A stretch of DNA of 64,000 nucleotides from positions 1 to 64,000 of the forward strand of contig JANXSK010000144.1 of the NCBI GenBank assembly GCA_025352695.1, read 5' to 3'. Source of the DNA: Ferruginibacter sp. (GTDB lineage: Bacteria; Bacteroidota; Bacteroidia; Chitinophagales; Chitinophagaceae). Position numbers and translations under genes: made by a program. Shown piece by piece: positions 30,782 to 41,234 of the stretch. The notes beneath the pieces are model-generated. The model made no database searches and had not been told where the DNA came from. It worked only from the letters and a program-made list of their open reading frames with translations. How positions within the stretch are numbered: position 1 is the first letter of the stretch; each line of letters starts with the position of its first letter.

Positions 30782-33466
30782 TTAAATATTACCGGTGTAG
30801 GGCAAAGGTATTTCAACTATAATTTCGCAACCATTACCTGGTGAGGACTGCAAAGAAAAAAGACCAGAAATTAACTCAGTTCGTTTTTTTATATTGTTAA
30901 GGCCGATACCTTTTTTAAAATTTTTAGTATCAAAGCCTACACCATTATCAAAGATTCTAAAATGAATTACCTGATTTACCAATGAAAGAGATATTTCTAT
31001 TAAAGTAGCTTTCGAATATTTCATAATATTATTTAATTGCTCCTGTAATATCCTGTATAAATTTAGTTGGATGTCATCATCAATTTTAATTTCTTTTACT
31101 CCTTCCATTTTAAATTTTATTTGGTACTGATTATTAATGTTTATACTTTTTATAAGTTCTTTAAAAACCTCTTCTAATGAATTTTCTTCGAAGGAAGCAG
31201 GTGCCAACCGATGCGATAGATTCCGTATTTCATTTATAGCCATGTGAACATAGGTTAATGATTTCTCTATCCATTCATTTTGTGTTGTTAGGGACTTTCC
31301 TTTTGTCATACCAAGGTTTAGTAATACACCGGCTAAAATCTGATTTACGTTGTCATGTAATTCTCCTCCAATCTGAAACCGCTCCTGCTCCTGTGCATTA
31401 ATTATGGCTTTTGTTATTTCTTGATCTAACTTTTTACTGGCTGTTACATCTCTTTGTATAGCTATCCAATGGGTATAAATACCTCTCTCATCAGCTACAG
31501 GGCTTAAAGACATATTATTTAAGAATTCTTCTCCATTTTTTTTATAGTTGATTATGGTAATTTCTTTGGTTTCATATTTTTTTATTGACTCATTTAAAAG
31601 CTTTATTTCTTTTTTGTCAGATTTTAGCCCTTGTAATATTTTAGGCGTTTTGCCAATTACTTCCTTAGAAGTATAACCTGTCATTTTAGTAAATGCTTCG
31701 TTAACATATACAATTTTAGGACCGGATAGATCAAATGATTCTGCCTCAGTAATCATTACAGAATCGGATGTATTGGTAATAACTGACTCCAGTAATTTTA
31801 GCCTGTGCTCTTCTTCTTTTTGATGTGTAATATCCTGCATTGCACCTATCATTTTTATAGGTTTATTATTATTATCTACTAATATAAAACCCCTGTCGAA
31901 AATATATTTATAAATTCCATCGGCGCATTTAAAACGATATTCATCCTGCCATTTAAGAATTTTATTATCAATATTGAGCTGAATATTTTCACAAACTCTT
32001 TTTAAATCATCTGGATGAATTTTTAGTCTCCACCAATCACTGTAAGTAGTATTATTTAATTCTTCATATCCAAAAACGCCCTTTAAACCTTTATTCCAAA
32101 GTGTGACATCCGTTATTAAATCCCAATCCCATATTACATCACTAGTTGCTTTTGCAACAATATTATACCTGTCATTCGATTTTTTGATATCTTCAGCTGC
32201 ATTCCGGTTTTCTATCAATATCCCTACCAATCCAGCTGCACGTTCGAGCAAATTTATCTGATTGGGTAGTGGAGTTTTATTGGTTTTAAAATAACTTGAA
32301 AAGCTGCCAATAATCATACCATCTCTTTGCTTTATGGGCACAGACCAACATGCCTTAAATCCAAAAGGGCGAATAAATGATCGGTAGTCATTCCATAGAG
32401 GATCAGTATTTATATCAGTTACAAAAATATTGGTTCCAGTATAAATGGCTGTTCCGCAAGATCCAGCATTGGGACCTATTGATAATCCTTCAATTAATTT
32501 CAGGTACTCTTTTGGCATAGATCCAGATACAAGAGACCGAATGGTATTTATTTCATCTTTTTGTAAAATAGTACAAAAAGATTGTGGCATTATCTGTTCT
32601 ATATTTATAATAAGAATGTTTAATAATTCGCTAAACGAAGTGCCAGCTGTTGCATTTAATGCATACACTTCCTTTTCCATAGCCAATATTTTTTTTTGAT
32701 AATTACTTTGTGTAACATCATTGCTTAATACCATTTTGGCTTTTTTTTCACCAAAATTAATTTCGCTGCCATAAATTTCTACATCTATTAGTTCGCCATT
32801 TTTTTTTAAGTGCCTGTAATTTTCTTTTTTATCAGTGGTTTTATTGATAATGTCTGTAGTGGTTTCTTTTAATTTAGCTCCATCTGCTAAAGGCCTTATA
32901 TGGTATAAGGTCATAGATAGAAATTCATCTTCTGAATAACCATAATGAGCAATTGCCGCTTCATTTACTTTTAAAAATTGCAAGCTTTCCAAATCATAAA
33001 CCCACATTGGTATTGGGCTTAAACTAAAAAGATTTCTATATTTTTCTTCCGACTCCTTTAACTCATTACTTATGCGGCTTCTTTCGCCACTATAGGTTAT
33101 ACTTTTATAGAGTTGGGCTGCAGTTAGTTCATCTTTTAATAAATAATCTGAAACGCCTAAGGCAAGTGTTTTAATTCCAAACTTTTTATCGCCATAGTCT
33201 GTAAGTACAATAATTGGGCAATGTCCGGCCAGTTGTACCATTTCAGTTACTAATAATTCGCCGCTTGCATCTGGCAGAGAAAGATCGAGCAGGATTATAT
33301 CAAAATTATTATCATGTTCTAATTTATTTTTTGCCTCAACAAAAGTTTTAGCATGCTCAATTAAAGGGTTTAAAAATTCTTCTTTTAAATATTCTTTAAT
33401 CAAAACGATATCACCAGGATTGTCTTCAACAACAAGAATATGCTTTGTATGACTGCGATATGACAT
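30782..33466 (-). CDS. REC-PAS-GAF-PAS-PAS sensor histidine kinase (HisKA_3 type)
   Basis: N-terminal REC (HILVVEDNPGDIVLIKEYL...ILLDLSLPDASG), PAS, GAF-like segment, HisKA_3 GGELHDNVNQILAGVLLNLGM, HATPase DNGVGFD...GIGLNNIKKR. Confidence 0.92.
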   Translation of the reverse strand: MSYRSHTKHILVVEDNPGDIVLIKEYLKEEFLNPLIEHAKTFVEAKNKLEHDNNFDIILLDLSLPDASGELLVTEMVQLAGHCPIIVLTDYGDKKFGIKTLALGVSDYLLKDELTAAQLYKSITYSGERSRISNELKESEEKYRNLFSLSPIPMWVYDLESLQFLKVNEAAIAHYGYSEDEFLSMTLYHIRPLADGAKLKETTTDIINKTTDKKENYRHLKKNGELIDVEIYGSEINFGEKKAKMVLSNDVTQSNYQKKILAMEKEVYALNATAGTSFSELLNILIINIEQIMPQSFCTILQKDEINTIRSLVSGSMPKEYLKLIEGLSIGPNAGSCGTAIYTGTNIFVTDINTDPLWNDYRSFIRPFGFKACWSVPIKQRDGMIIGSFSSYFKTNKTPLPNQINLLERAAGLVGILIENRNAAEDIKKSNDRYNIVAKATSDVIWDWDLITDVTLWNKGLKGVFGYEELNNTTYSDWWRLKIHPDDLKRVCENIQLNIDNKILKWQDEYRFKCADGIYKYIFDRGFILVDNNNKPIKMIGAMQDITHQKEEEHRLKLLESVITNTSDSVMITEAESFDLSGPKIVYVNEAFTKMTGYTSKEVIGKTPKILQGLKSDKKEIKLLNESIKKYETKEITIINYKKNGEEFLNNMSLSPVADERGIYTHWIAIQRDVTASKKLDQEITKAIINAQEQERFQIGGELHDNVNQILAGVLLNLGMTKGKSLTTQNEWIEKSLTYVHMAINEIRNLSHRLAPASFEENSLEEVFKELIKSININNQYQIKFKMEGVKEIKIDDDIQLNLYRILQEQLNNIMKYSKATLIEISLSLVNQVIHFRIFDNGVGFDTKNFKKGIGLNNIKKRTELISGLFSLQSSPGNGCEIIVEIPLPYTGNI

Positions 33467-33938
33467 TGATAAGGTTAATTTTTATTGGGCATGTTAAAAG
33501 GATTGATCCAAAAATATTTACAAAAAGCGATAACTTTTATAAGTTTAATTACCGCTGCAGGTTTATTGATAAAATAATTAGATAGTTATTATACCATGGT
33601 GCAATTTCTTTTTCGGATGGTGGGTTATTAAACATAAAAATGGGATTGTGTTTTAGCTAACTGTTATTTTTATATGCTGAATACTGCTTGTCTCCATATT
33701 TTTGGCATTACAATATCAAATAAAATAAAACGCGTCTTTGGGCATTTATATTTAGATATTTTTTTTAAAATTTAAAATGCTACCTGCCATCATTTCCAAT
33801 AAAAATAAGATTTTCTATTTTTTCTTCAAATAAAGCATCTGTTGTTTATAAGCTATTACGCTTTTTATGTGTTATTAAAAGTATCTGTAAAAGGCCTACA
33901 TTAAATATTTTTTCTTCCACGATTTTTTCTTTTTATAA

Positions 33939-36900
33939 TTATTTAACCACCAACTTATTATTCATTAATTTTTCGGAAACCAATAATTTTTTAGAAATGG
34001 TAAAATAAAAAGTACTTCCTTTTTCAGGTATTGATTCTACCCAAATTTTTCCATGATGATTATCAATAATCTTCTTACATATAGCTAATCCTATGCCAGT
34101 TCCCGAGTATTCATCTTTACTGTGCAATCTTTGAAATATTACAAAAACTTTGTTGAAATATTCCCGATCTATCCCAATGCCATTGTCTGTTACAGCAAAT
34201 TGCCAATGTGCTGCTTTATCTGTTACACTGATTTTTATATTAGGAATACTGTCTGGCTGCTGGTATTTAATTGCATTGCTGATAAGGTTTTGAAATAACT
34301 GCTGAATAGGTATTTTGGCTGCAATTATATCAGGTATTGATTCGTACGAAATGAATATTTTTTTTTCGGTGATAATATTTATATACATGCTGAATGCCTC
34401 TTTTAATATTTCAGATATATTTATTTTTTCGAACAGATATTGTTGTCTGCCAACTCGTGAATACTCCAGTAAATCAAGTATAATTCTGCGCATCCGAACT
34501 GCTCCATCTACAGCAAAACGAATATATATTTGTCCGGCTTCATCAAGTTGAGGTTCGTACTTTTTTTGTATTTGAGTTAAAAAACTTGTTACCATTCTTA
34601 AAGGTTCCTGTAAATCATGGGAGGCTATATAGGCAAATTGTTCTAATTCTGCATTCGAAGTAGCAAGTTCTTCTGCTCTTTTATTTAACTGTATGTTTAG
34701 TTCTTTTAAAACAATTTCCTTTTGTATCCTCTCTGTAATATCCTGCATAGCTCCAATTATCCTGTAAGGAATTCCTTTTTCATCTCTTACAACAATCCCG
34801 CTATCGGCAACTGTTGTGTAGTTACCATCAAATTTTCTAAACCTGTATTGGCCCTTCCAATAAATTTCAGTAGGATCATTTATTATTTTCTGAATACTTT
34901 GTTTAATTTTTCTGCTATCCTCAGGATGAATAAAAGCTTCCCACAAGTCTACACCAGGTTTGCTCTCTCTCATTTTATAGCCAAATAACGTGTTGAATCC
35001 CTCGCCCCAATAAATAGTATTGCTAATTAAATCAAAATCCCAAATGGCATCAGAAGTTGCTTTGGTAGCATACTCAAACCGTTCGATGCTTTTGGCTAGC
35101 GCCTGCTGGCTTTGCATAATTTCAGTAATATCATTCGATACAATCATTACTGCATTTTTATTATTGTATACAATGGTATGGCCTGTAATGGTTACATTAA
35201 TTTTTGTACTGTTTTTTTTAATATGCTTCCACTGCCCTAAATTAAGCATTCCATAATTTTTTATGTTTTTATTTACTCTAATAATATCTGCAATTTCTTC
35301 CAGTACAAATATGTCGTTGATAGACATATTTAAAAACTCCTTTTTAGTATAGCCATAATGTGTAATGGCGGAGTCATTTACTTCCAATATTTTTAAGCTT
35401 TCCAAATCGTAAATCCAATTAGCAAGGGGGTTACTGTTAAAGATCATCTTGTATTTTTCTTCCGATTCTTTAACTGCTTTTTCTGCTTTTTTTCTAAAAG
35501 TAATATCCTGCGAAGTTCCTTCCAATAAAATAGGTATTCCTTGTTCATCATAAACCAGATTACCTTTTTGTACCAATACTCTTAGTGAACCATCTTTTAA
35601 AACAATTCGGTGTTCATAATTATAGGGTTGTTTTTCTTCAATGGCAAGTTTATACTCTTGTAATACAAATTGTTTATCATCTTCATAAATAACATCATGT
35701 ATTTGTTGAATTTGTATCGGCAAATTGGTTTTTGTAAATCCATAAATATGGTACAATTCATCTGAAAAGAAAACAGTATTGTTTTGAAGGTTAATTTCCC
35801 AATACCCTAATCCTGCAATTTGCTGCGCAGTTTCCAGTTTTTTGTTGATAGTAATCAGCTGATTTTGATATAATTTATTTTCAGTTATATCTCTACTGTA
35901 GCAGGCTATTCCAGATATTTCAAGTCCATTAAAAATTGGCTTAAAGCTAACTTCTTTCCATTGCTGGTTGTTAGTAAAAGGATCTCTTGAAATAATTTCT
36001 TTTTTAAAAACTTCGCCAGAAAGAGCTCTGTAATACATCTCGTGCCAGAAAAGAAGTACTTCGGTAGAATAAGTACCTTCTATTAATAAGTAATCTCCCT
36101 GCTTAATTATTTTACCATTTAAAATTTTTATACAATTTATAAATGCTTTATTACCTGCAATAAAATTAAATTCTTTACTAACGCTCCATATCTGATCATC
36201 TGTGGTATTAATAAGGGCTTCTTTATCCCTTTTTTCAAATTCTTTTTGGCTCTCTGCTTTTATTTTTTCTGTTACATCATTCATTAAACTAAGTACACAT
36301 TTTCTTTCTTGATACTCAATTATATTACCTGTAGCATTGATGTACATTAATTCGCCATTCTTTTTTTTATGTATCCAGATTCTATAAGCAACATTGTCAA
36401 AAGTATTTTCATCCTTCAGCATTTCATAAATTGAAGAACTTTCCGAAAGGGCTCGTAAATCTTTTAAAGTAAATAACAAAAATTCATTTCGCCTATAGCC
36501 ATATTTTTTTAATGCTGCTTCATTAACTTCAATAATTTGATGCGTTAAAAAATCAAAAATAAATAAGGGTAGGGGGTTATTATTAAAGAGGTTACGGTAA
36601 AGTTGTTCTGATAATCCCAAAGCTTTCTCCTGCATTTTTGTTTCTGTACCATCTCTTGCAATACAGTGCAAGATTTTGGTATTTTCATCCCAACGAGCCG
36701 ACCATATTACAGGTATAATACTACCATCTTTTCGGGAATACCTGTTTTCAAAATTCCTGGTAGGTCCATTTTTTATAATATCCTCTATCTTTTTGAGCGA
36801 TGAAATTTTATCTTCCTTAAATACTATATCCATAAATGGTTTGCCAATTAACTCTTCAGCTTCAAATCCCCATAAATCTTTACAGGCTTTACTAACCTGT

Positions 36901-39032
36901 AAGAAATTACCTTCCCTGTCAAATTCACAAATCACATCTAAGGAGCAATCGAGAATTCTTTGCCTATCGGCAAGTGTTTTATTCAATAAAATATTGTCTT
37001 TTTTTTCTTGGGTAACATCGTTGGCTATGCAATACACTCCTGTAATACGGTTATTAATAATTATAGGAAGATTGATTAGTAAAACAAAAAACAGCGTTCC
37101 GTTGGGAGTAATAATTCTAATTTCATATTCCTGAGTAATACCTAGTTTAGTATTTTCAAAGTGTTGGTTTGTTTTATTAAGGTCGTCCGGGTGAACAAAT
37201 ACGGAGTAGTGCATTTTAAGTAATTCTGCTTCACTGCATCCGGACTTTAAGGAAAGTATATTATTTGTACTCGTTAAATTACCTTCCAAATCTAAAGAAA
37301 AAACGGCAGCAGGATTTTGGTAAAATAAAGATTGGTATATCTCTTTGTTGACTGCCAATTCCTGTTCTAATTTTTTAGTTGCTGTTATATCCTGTATTAC
37401 ACCTATAAAGGTTTCAACTTTACCATCGGCATCATATTTTGCTGAACCGTAAGCTTTTATATTCCTTACTTCGCCATCACAAGCCCTTATAATTCTTGTT
37501 TCAATTTGTTGGGCTTCTATTTTATTGCTTAGCCCATTTTGTAACCATTTTAAATAAGGTTTTTTTTCATCCGGATGAAGAAATTGCAATATACCATCAG
37601 CTGTAGGAGAAATTATGCCAGGTACTAAACCAACAATATTATAAAATTGATCTGACCATATACGTTTGTTGGTAGTTAGGTTTATTTCAGTACTTCCAAT
37701 ACCAGCAATCTTTTCTGCATTGTTTAACAGCAACTGTGCTTGAACAATTTTTTTTTCAATTTCTTTTTGTTCTGTGATATCTTTTATTACACCTAGCAGT
37801 TTTGTAGGTACGCCGGTTTCATCATACCCTACCTGTGCATATGCAATAATATTTCTTTCAATTCCATCTGCCCTTATTATTCTTGTTTCTGATTGGCAAA
37901 ATGGTATTTTGTCAATCAGTTTTTTATTTAGAGTATCTAAATAATATTCCTTGTCTTCAGGATGAAGAAATTGAATAAATGCATCTCTCGAAGCTTCAAT
38001 AAAGCCTGGTTCAAGTCCCAGAATTCTATAAAATTCATCCGACCAACTACGCTTATTATTTAAGTAATCAATTTCAATACTTCCAATATGGGTAATATTT
38101 TCTCCTCTCTTTAATAAACTTTCTATTTGTTCAATTTTAAGATCCTTCTTTTTTCTTTCTGTAATATCTCTACCAGTAATACATACGGCATCAATTTTTC
38201 CATCTACCTGCACTGGGTTGATGGAAAAACTCAACCACAAAGGTTCACTAGTTTCAATGTGTGTTGCTATCCGTTCATAGTTTGTTGATTCTCCATTTAG
38301 TGCTTTATTGATAACAGTTTTAAAAAATTCCTTCAGGTAAGGTTCAATAAAGGTTAGTAAATTATCACCTGCCTGAAATGTATTCAACATAAATTTATTC
38401 TGTCTTCCAGTTATGTTGCAGGTTTTTACAATAAAATTGTTATCTATTAATACAAAGCCTTCATCAGTATTATCAAATATGGCCTTAAGATTTTCTTCGG
38501 ATTGTCTTGTCTTTTCAGTTGCTGCTATTTTTTCGCTAATATCTATTACAGTAATTATTTTGTATTCTTTTCCATTTGTATGGAGTAATGTTTTTATACC
38601 TGTTGTTACATATAAAATTGAACCGTCTTTATGTGTGACTTGCCATTCGGGTTGCTTGGATGTAAATTTAATTGTACTGTTATTATCTATTTGTGGTGCT
38701 GTTATTGGCGATGCTATGGATAATAGCATATCGCAATTGTTGCCCACTAACTCTTCTTTAGCATAACCATATATTTTGCAGCATGCTTCGTTTATATCAA
38801 TAATATTTTGAGCTTCGTCTTTAATATATATGCCAGCATCAATAAGATTAAAAAGCTCACCTAAAATTGGTTCCGTAGTATAAATATTGTTTTTGCTAGA
38901 TGGAATGCCTGACATGGCTGTGTTTTTATTTTTAGCAGCAATACTTTTTTTTTCTTTTTTAATTTTATTTTCATGCTGAACTGACATAGAAGCAGGCAAA
39001 ACCTGGTTCGTTTTGTCATATTTTTTTTTCAT
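33939..39032 (-). CDS. Giant cytoplasmic multi-PAS sensor histidine kinase (1697 aa)
   Basis: About 11 PAS-like segments, then phytochrome-type HisKA (ELEQFAYIASHDLQEPLRMV) and HATPase_c (NLISNAIKYQ, VTDNGIGID, GTGIGLAICKKIIDNHHGKIWVES). No REC domain seen. Confidence 0.93.
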   Translation of the reverse strand: MKKKYDKTNQVLPASMSVQHENKIKKEKKSIAAKNKNTAMSGIPSSKNNIYTTEPILGELFNLIDAGIYIKDEAQNIIDINEACCKIYGYAKEELVGNNCDMLLSIASPITAPQIDNNSTIKFTSKQPEWQVTHKDGSILYVTTGIKTLLHTNGKEYKIITVIDISEKIAATEKTRQSEENLKAIFDNTDEGFVLIDNNFIVKTCNITGRQNKFMLNTFQAGDNLLTFIEPYLKEFFKTVINKALNGESTNYERIATHIETSEPLWLSFSINPVQVDGKIDAVCITGRDITERKKKDLKIEQIESLLKRGENITHIGSIEIDYLNNKRSWSDEFYRILGLEPGFIEASRDAFIQFLHPEDKEYYLDTLNKKLIDKIPFCQSETRIIRADGIERNIIAYAQVGYDETGVPTKLLGVIKDITEQKEIEKKIVQAQLLLNNAEKIAGIGSTEINLTTNKRIWSDQFYNIVGLVPGIISPTADGILQFLHPDEKKPYLKWLQNGLSNKIEAQQIETRIIRACDGEVRNIKAYGSAKYDADGKVETFIGVIQDITATKKLEQELAVNKEIYQSLFYQNPAAVFSLDLEGNLTSTNNILSLKSGCSEAELLKMHYSVFVHPDDLNKTNQHFENTKLGITQEYEIRIITPNGTLFFVLLINLPIIINNRITGVYCIANDVTQEKKDNILLNKTLADRQRILDCSLDVICEFDREGNFLQVSKACKDLWGFEAEELIGKPFMDIVFKEDKISSLKKIEDIIKNGPTRNFENRYSRKDGSIIPVIWSARWDENTKILHCIARDGTETKMQEKALGLSEQLYRNLFNNNPLPLFIFDFLTHQIIEVNEAALKKYGYRRNEFLLFTLKDLRALSESSSIYEMLKDENTFDNVAYRIWIHKKKNGELMYINATGNIIEYQERKCVLSLMNDVTEKIKAESQKEFEKRDKEALINTTDDQIWSVSKEFNFIAGNKAFINCIKILNGKIIKQGDYLLIEGTYSTEVLLFWHEMYYRALSGEVFKKEIISRDPFTNNQQWKEVSFKPIFNGLEISGIACYSRDITENKLYQNQLITINKKLETAQQIAGLGYWEINLQNNTVFFSDELYHIYGFTKTNLPIQIQQIHDVIYEDDKQFVLQEYKLAIEEKQPYNYEHRIVLKDGSLRVLVQKGNLVYDEQGIPILLEGTSQDITFRKKAEKAVKESEEKYKMIFNSNPLANWIYDLESLKILEVNDSAITHYGYTKKEFLNMSINDIFVLEEIADIIRVNKNIKNYGMLNLGQWKHIKKNSTKINVTITGHTIVYNNKNAVMIVSNDITEIMQSQQALAKSIERFEYATKATSDAIWDFDLISNTIYWGEGFNTLFGYKMRESKPGVDLWEAFIHPEDSRKIKQSIQKIINDPTEIYWKGQYRFRKFDGNYTTVADSGIVVRDEKGIPYRIIGAMQDITERIQKEIVLKELNIQLNKRAEELATSNAELEQFAYIASHDLQEPLRMVTSFLTQIQKKYEPQLDEAGQIYIRFAVDGAVRMRRIILDLLEYSRVGRQQYLFEKINISEILKEAFSMYINIITEKKIFISYESIPDIIAAKIPIQQLFQNLISNAIKYQQPDSIPNIKISVTDKAAHWQFAVTDNGIGIDREYFNKVFVIFQRLHSKDEYSGTGIGLAICKKIIDNHHGKIWVESIPEKGSTFYFTISKKLLVSEKLMNNKLVVK

Positions 39033-39505
39033 TTTAACAAGTAATTTTTTAGGATATTAAAATTAAAAGATTCCCCATTTTAAATAGTAATTAAGAACTG
39101 CTTCAATAAAAGTAATTAGTAATGAATTTTATTATTTGTACTTATTTAAATCAACTATACCTGGTATTTGCTAATTTATTGATTAAGGAATTTAACCTGA
39201 TATTTTTAAATAAATTATATAAATTAAAAAAAAAGTAAAAAAGGCTGCTAATCCGGTTTTTGCCAGATTAATCAACCTGTTTTTAAATTAATAAACAAGA
39301 TTATTATTGTGTGTATTTAATAGGATTGGAAAAAGCAAAAAGATATTGATTTTAAGCGGGGTGTGTTAAATACTAAGTTTCAATAATAAAAATAAATCTT
39401 AAATGCAAATTTAAATTGTATGATAATGTTTGAGGGTAATATTGCAATGCATTGTTTGTAGTTATTTTTCTATAATTGAACCATTGGAAAAACATCATTA
39501 TGAGT

Positions 39506-39538
39506 TTTGGTTGTTGATAAGATTTCATTGTATTTTTG
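39506..39538 (+). promoter_or_regulatory. Candidate Bacteroidota-type promoter (-33 TTTG, 21 nt, TATTTTTG = TAnnTTTG) upstream of the response regulator
   Basis: TTTG 39506-39509 and TAttTTTG 39531-39538 match the Bacteroides -33/-7 consensus; about 97 nt before the start codon. Confidence 0.35.
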
Positions 39539-39634
39539 CAATGTTGTTAATATAGTTAATATTTATTTTGCATTAAAAATATTTTTAGGGTAGATTTATT
39601 ATAACTTTATTTGTATCCAAATTATAAGTGCCAT

Positions 39635-40261
39635 ATGAAAAAATTTTTATTAGTAGATGATCATAATGTAGTTCGTTCAGGTATTATGGGTTTACTACTT
39701 GAATTATTTAAGCCATCAGAAATAGATGAAGCAAGTGATGGTAACTCTGCAACTGAAATTTTAAAGCACAATCATTACGATCTTATTATGATGGATATTC
39801 AAATGCCTAAAACAGATACTTTGGGGCTTATGGAATATATCCACATCAAATATCCGGATGCTAAAGTATTAATATTTTCTATGAGTGCAGAAGGCATTTA
39901 TGCAAAAAGATTTTTAAAGGCAGGCGCAAAAGGGTTTCTTTCAAAAGATGCTCCGCTTGAAGAAATTAAAAAAGCGATTAATCTTGTTTTAAATAACCGA
40001 AAATATATTAGCGAAGCACTTGCATCTACGCTTGCAGAAGAATCTATTTCAGAAACTTCAGGCAACCCGTTTAATCAGCTTTCACCAAGGGAATTTGAGA
40101 TTGTATCTTTACTTTTATCTGGTCAAACGATTAGTGAAATTTCAAAATTATTAAACTTGCAGGTTTCTACAATTGGTACACATAAGGCTAGACTTTTTTC
40201 TAAATTAAATGTAAATAACATTTTGGAACTTAAAGAAATTGCCACCTCTTATAATCTTTAA
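39635..40261 (+). CDS. NarL/FixJ (LuxR-type) response regulator
   Basis: KKFLLVDDHNVVRSGI...LIMMDIQMPK...KGFLSKDAP; HTH LSPREFEIVSLLLSGQTISEISKLLNLQVSTIGTHKARLFSKL. Start moved to ATG 39635. Confidence 0.94.
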   Translation: MKKFLLVDDHNVVRSGIMGLLLELFKPSEIDEASDGNSATEILKHNHYDLIMMDIQMPKTDTLGLMEYIHIKYPDAKVLIFSMSAEGIYAKRFLKAGAKGFLSKDAPLEEIKKAINLVLNNRKYISEALASTLAEESISETSGNPFNQLSPREFEIVSLLLSGQTISEISKLLNLQVSTIGTHKARLFSKLNVNNILELKEIATSYNL

Positions 40262-40379
40262 CCAGTGTCATTTATTAGTTAAAGATTTTTTTGCTCTTCC
40301 TGCATGTTTGCTATCGAACCCAATGTTTAGAATCCAATTATCTTTCCTTGACATTGTATATTTAAATTCGCATAACCTT

Positions 40380-40610
40380 ACATTAAATTTTTACTAATTG
40401 GGGAATCGTATTTTAATATTAGCAACACCACAATCAGCCGAATGGGTTTGGCGGGATTGCCCATTTTTACATTATAATGCTTTTTAAAATTAGTATCAAA
40501 TATGGACCAATTAATTTTATTGCCTAACTGATACAACGGATGTTTTTAATTAAGCTGGTAAGAAAGGCTATTAAATTAACCGGGTTGGGGTATTTTTTGG
40601 TTGATAGCAT
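40380..40610 (-). pseudogene. Remnant of IS5-type transposase N-terminus (DUF772-like)
   Basis: Minus strand from ATG at 40610: MLSTKKYPNPVNLIAFLTSLIK, frameshift in the T-run 40543-40547, then HPLYQLGNKINWSIFDTNFKKHYNVKMGNPAKPIRLIVVLLILKYDSPISKNLM*. HPLYxLxxKIxW...GxPxKPIRLMVGLLILK is the IS5-group N-terminal signature. Confidence 0.8.
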
Positions 40611-40887
40611 ACTTAAATTTGCAAGTTTTTAAACAATTTTGCAAATATCCGAGGCTTTTTTAAATAACATTTTATAAGAATCCCAATAGCATTCTCATTT
40701 TTACACTCTTTGAGGCTCGAATAAATAAGCCCTGTATTTTCCTATTATGGGAATTTTTGTGGATGTTTTGACACATTTTTAATTATTCTTTGTTAATTAA
40801 GTTTAATCTCAGGCTGCTTAAAACAGGCAGGTAGATTGCATTTATCAAAATAATAATAGTATAATTTTTTATTTAAATTCAAATTTT

Positions 40888-41145
40888 ATGGAACTTCTTG
40901 CAATTATAATTACACTCATATATGGCGCAATAGCCGGATGGCTATTACAACCATTTAAAAATAATAACTTTGGATTAACTGGCAGTGTAATAATAGGTAT
41001 TATAGGTGGATTTATTTCTTACTTATTGCTTTTTAAAATGGGTATTAATACTGCTGGTGGCTGGTTAGGTAATATTTTAGGTGCAGCTTTTGGCGCTTTA
41101 ATATTAATGTCTATACTAAATCTATTTATTTCCAGGCGAGTTTAA
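40888..41145 (+). CDS. GlsB/YeaQ/YmgE family (transglycosylase-associated) membrane protein
   Basis: 85 aa; IYGAIAGWLLQPFK...GSVIIGIIGGFISYLL...GNILGAAFGALILM. Confidence 0.82.
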   Translation: MELLAIIITLIYGAIAGWLLQPFKNNNFGLTGSVIIGIIGGFISYLLLFKMGINTAGGWLGNILGAAFGALILMSILNLFISRRV

Positions 41146-41163
41146 TAGGTTCATAAAAATTAT

Positions 41164-41198
41164 AAAAAAGATATCCTTCTTTGAGGGTATCTTTTTTT
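41164..41198 (+). terminator. Rho-independent terminator
   Basis: AAAAAAGATATCCTTCTTTGAGGGTATCTTTTTTT: stem with one wobble plus T tract, just after the GlsB-like stop. Confidence 0.85.
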
Positions 41199-41234
41199 GT
41201 TTGTAAAAGCTTTAAATTTATATAAATATTTTTT

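Noticed and set aside
36676-37134. 152-aa plus-strand ORF
   Set aside because: Antisense to the giant PAS kinase; no domain features.
39247-39272. TAATCCGG/CCAGATTA hairpin in the giant-kinase/regulator spacer
   Set aside because: Short stem with an internal mismatch and no supporting context.
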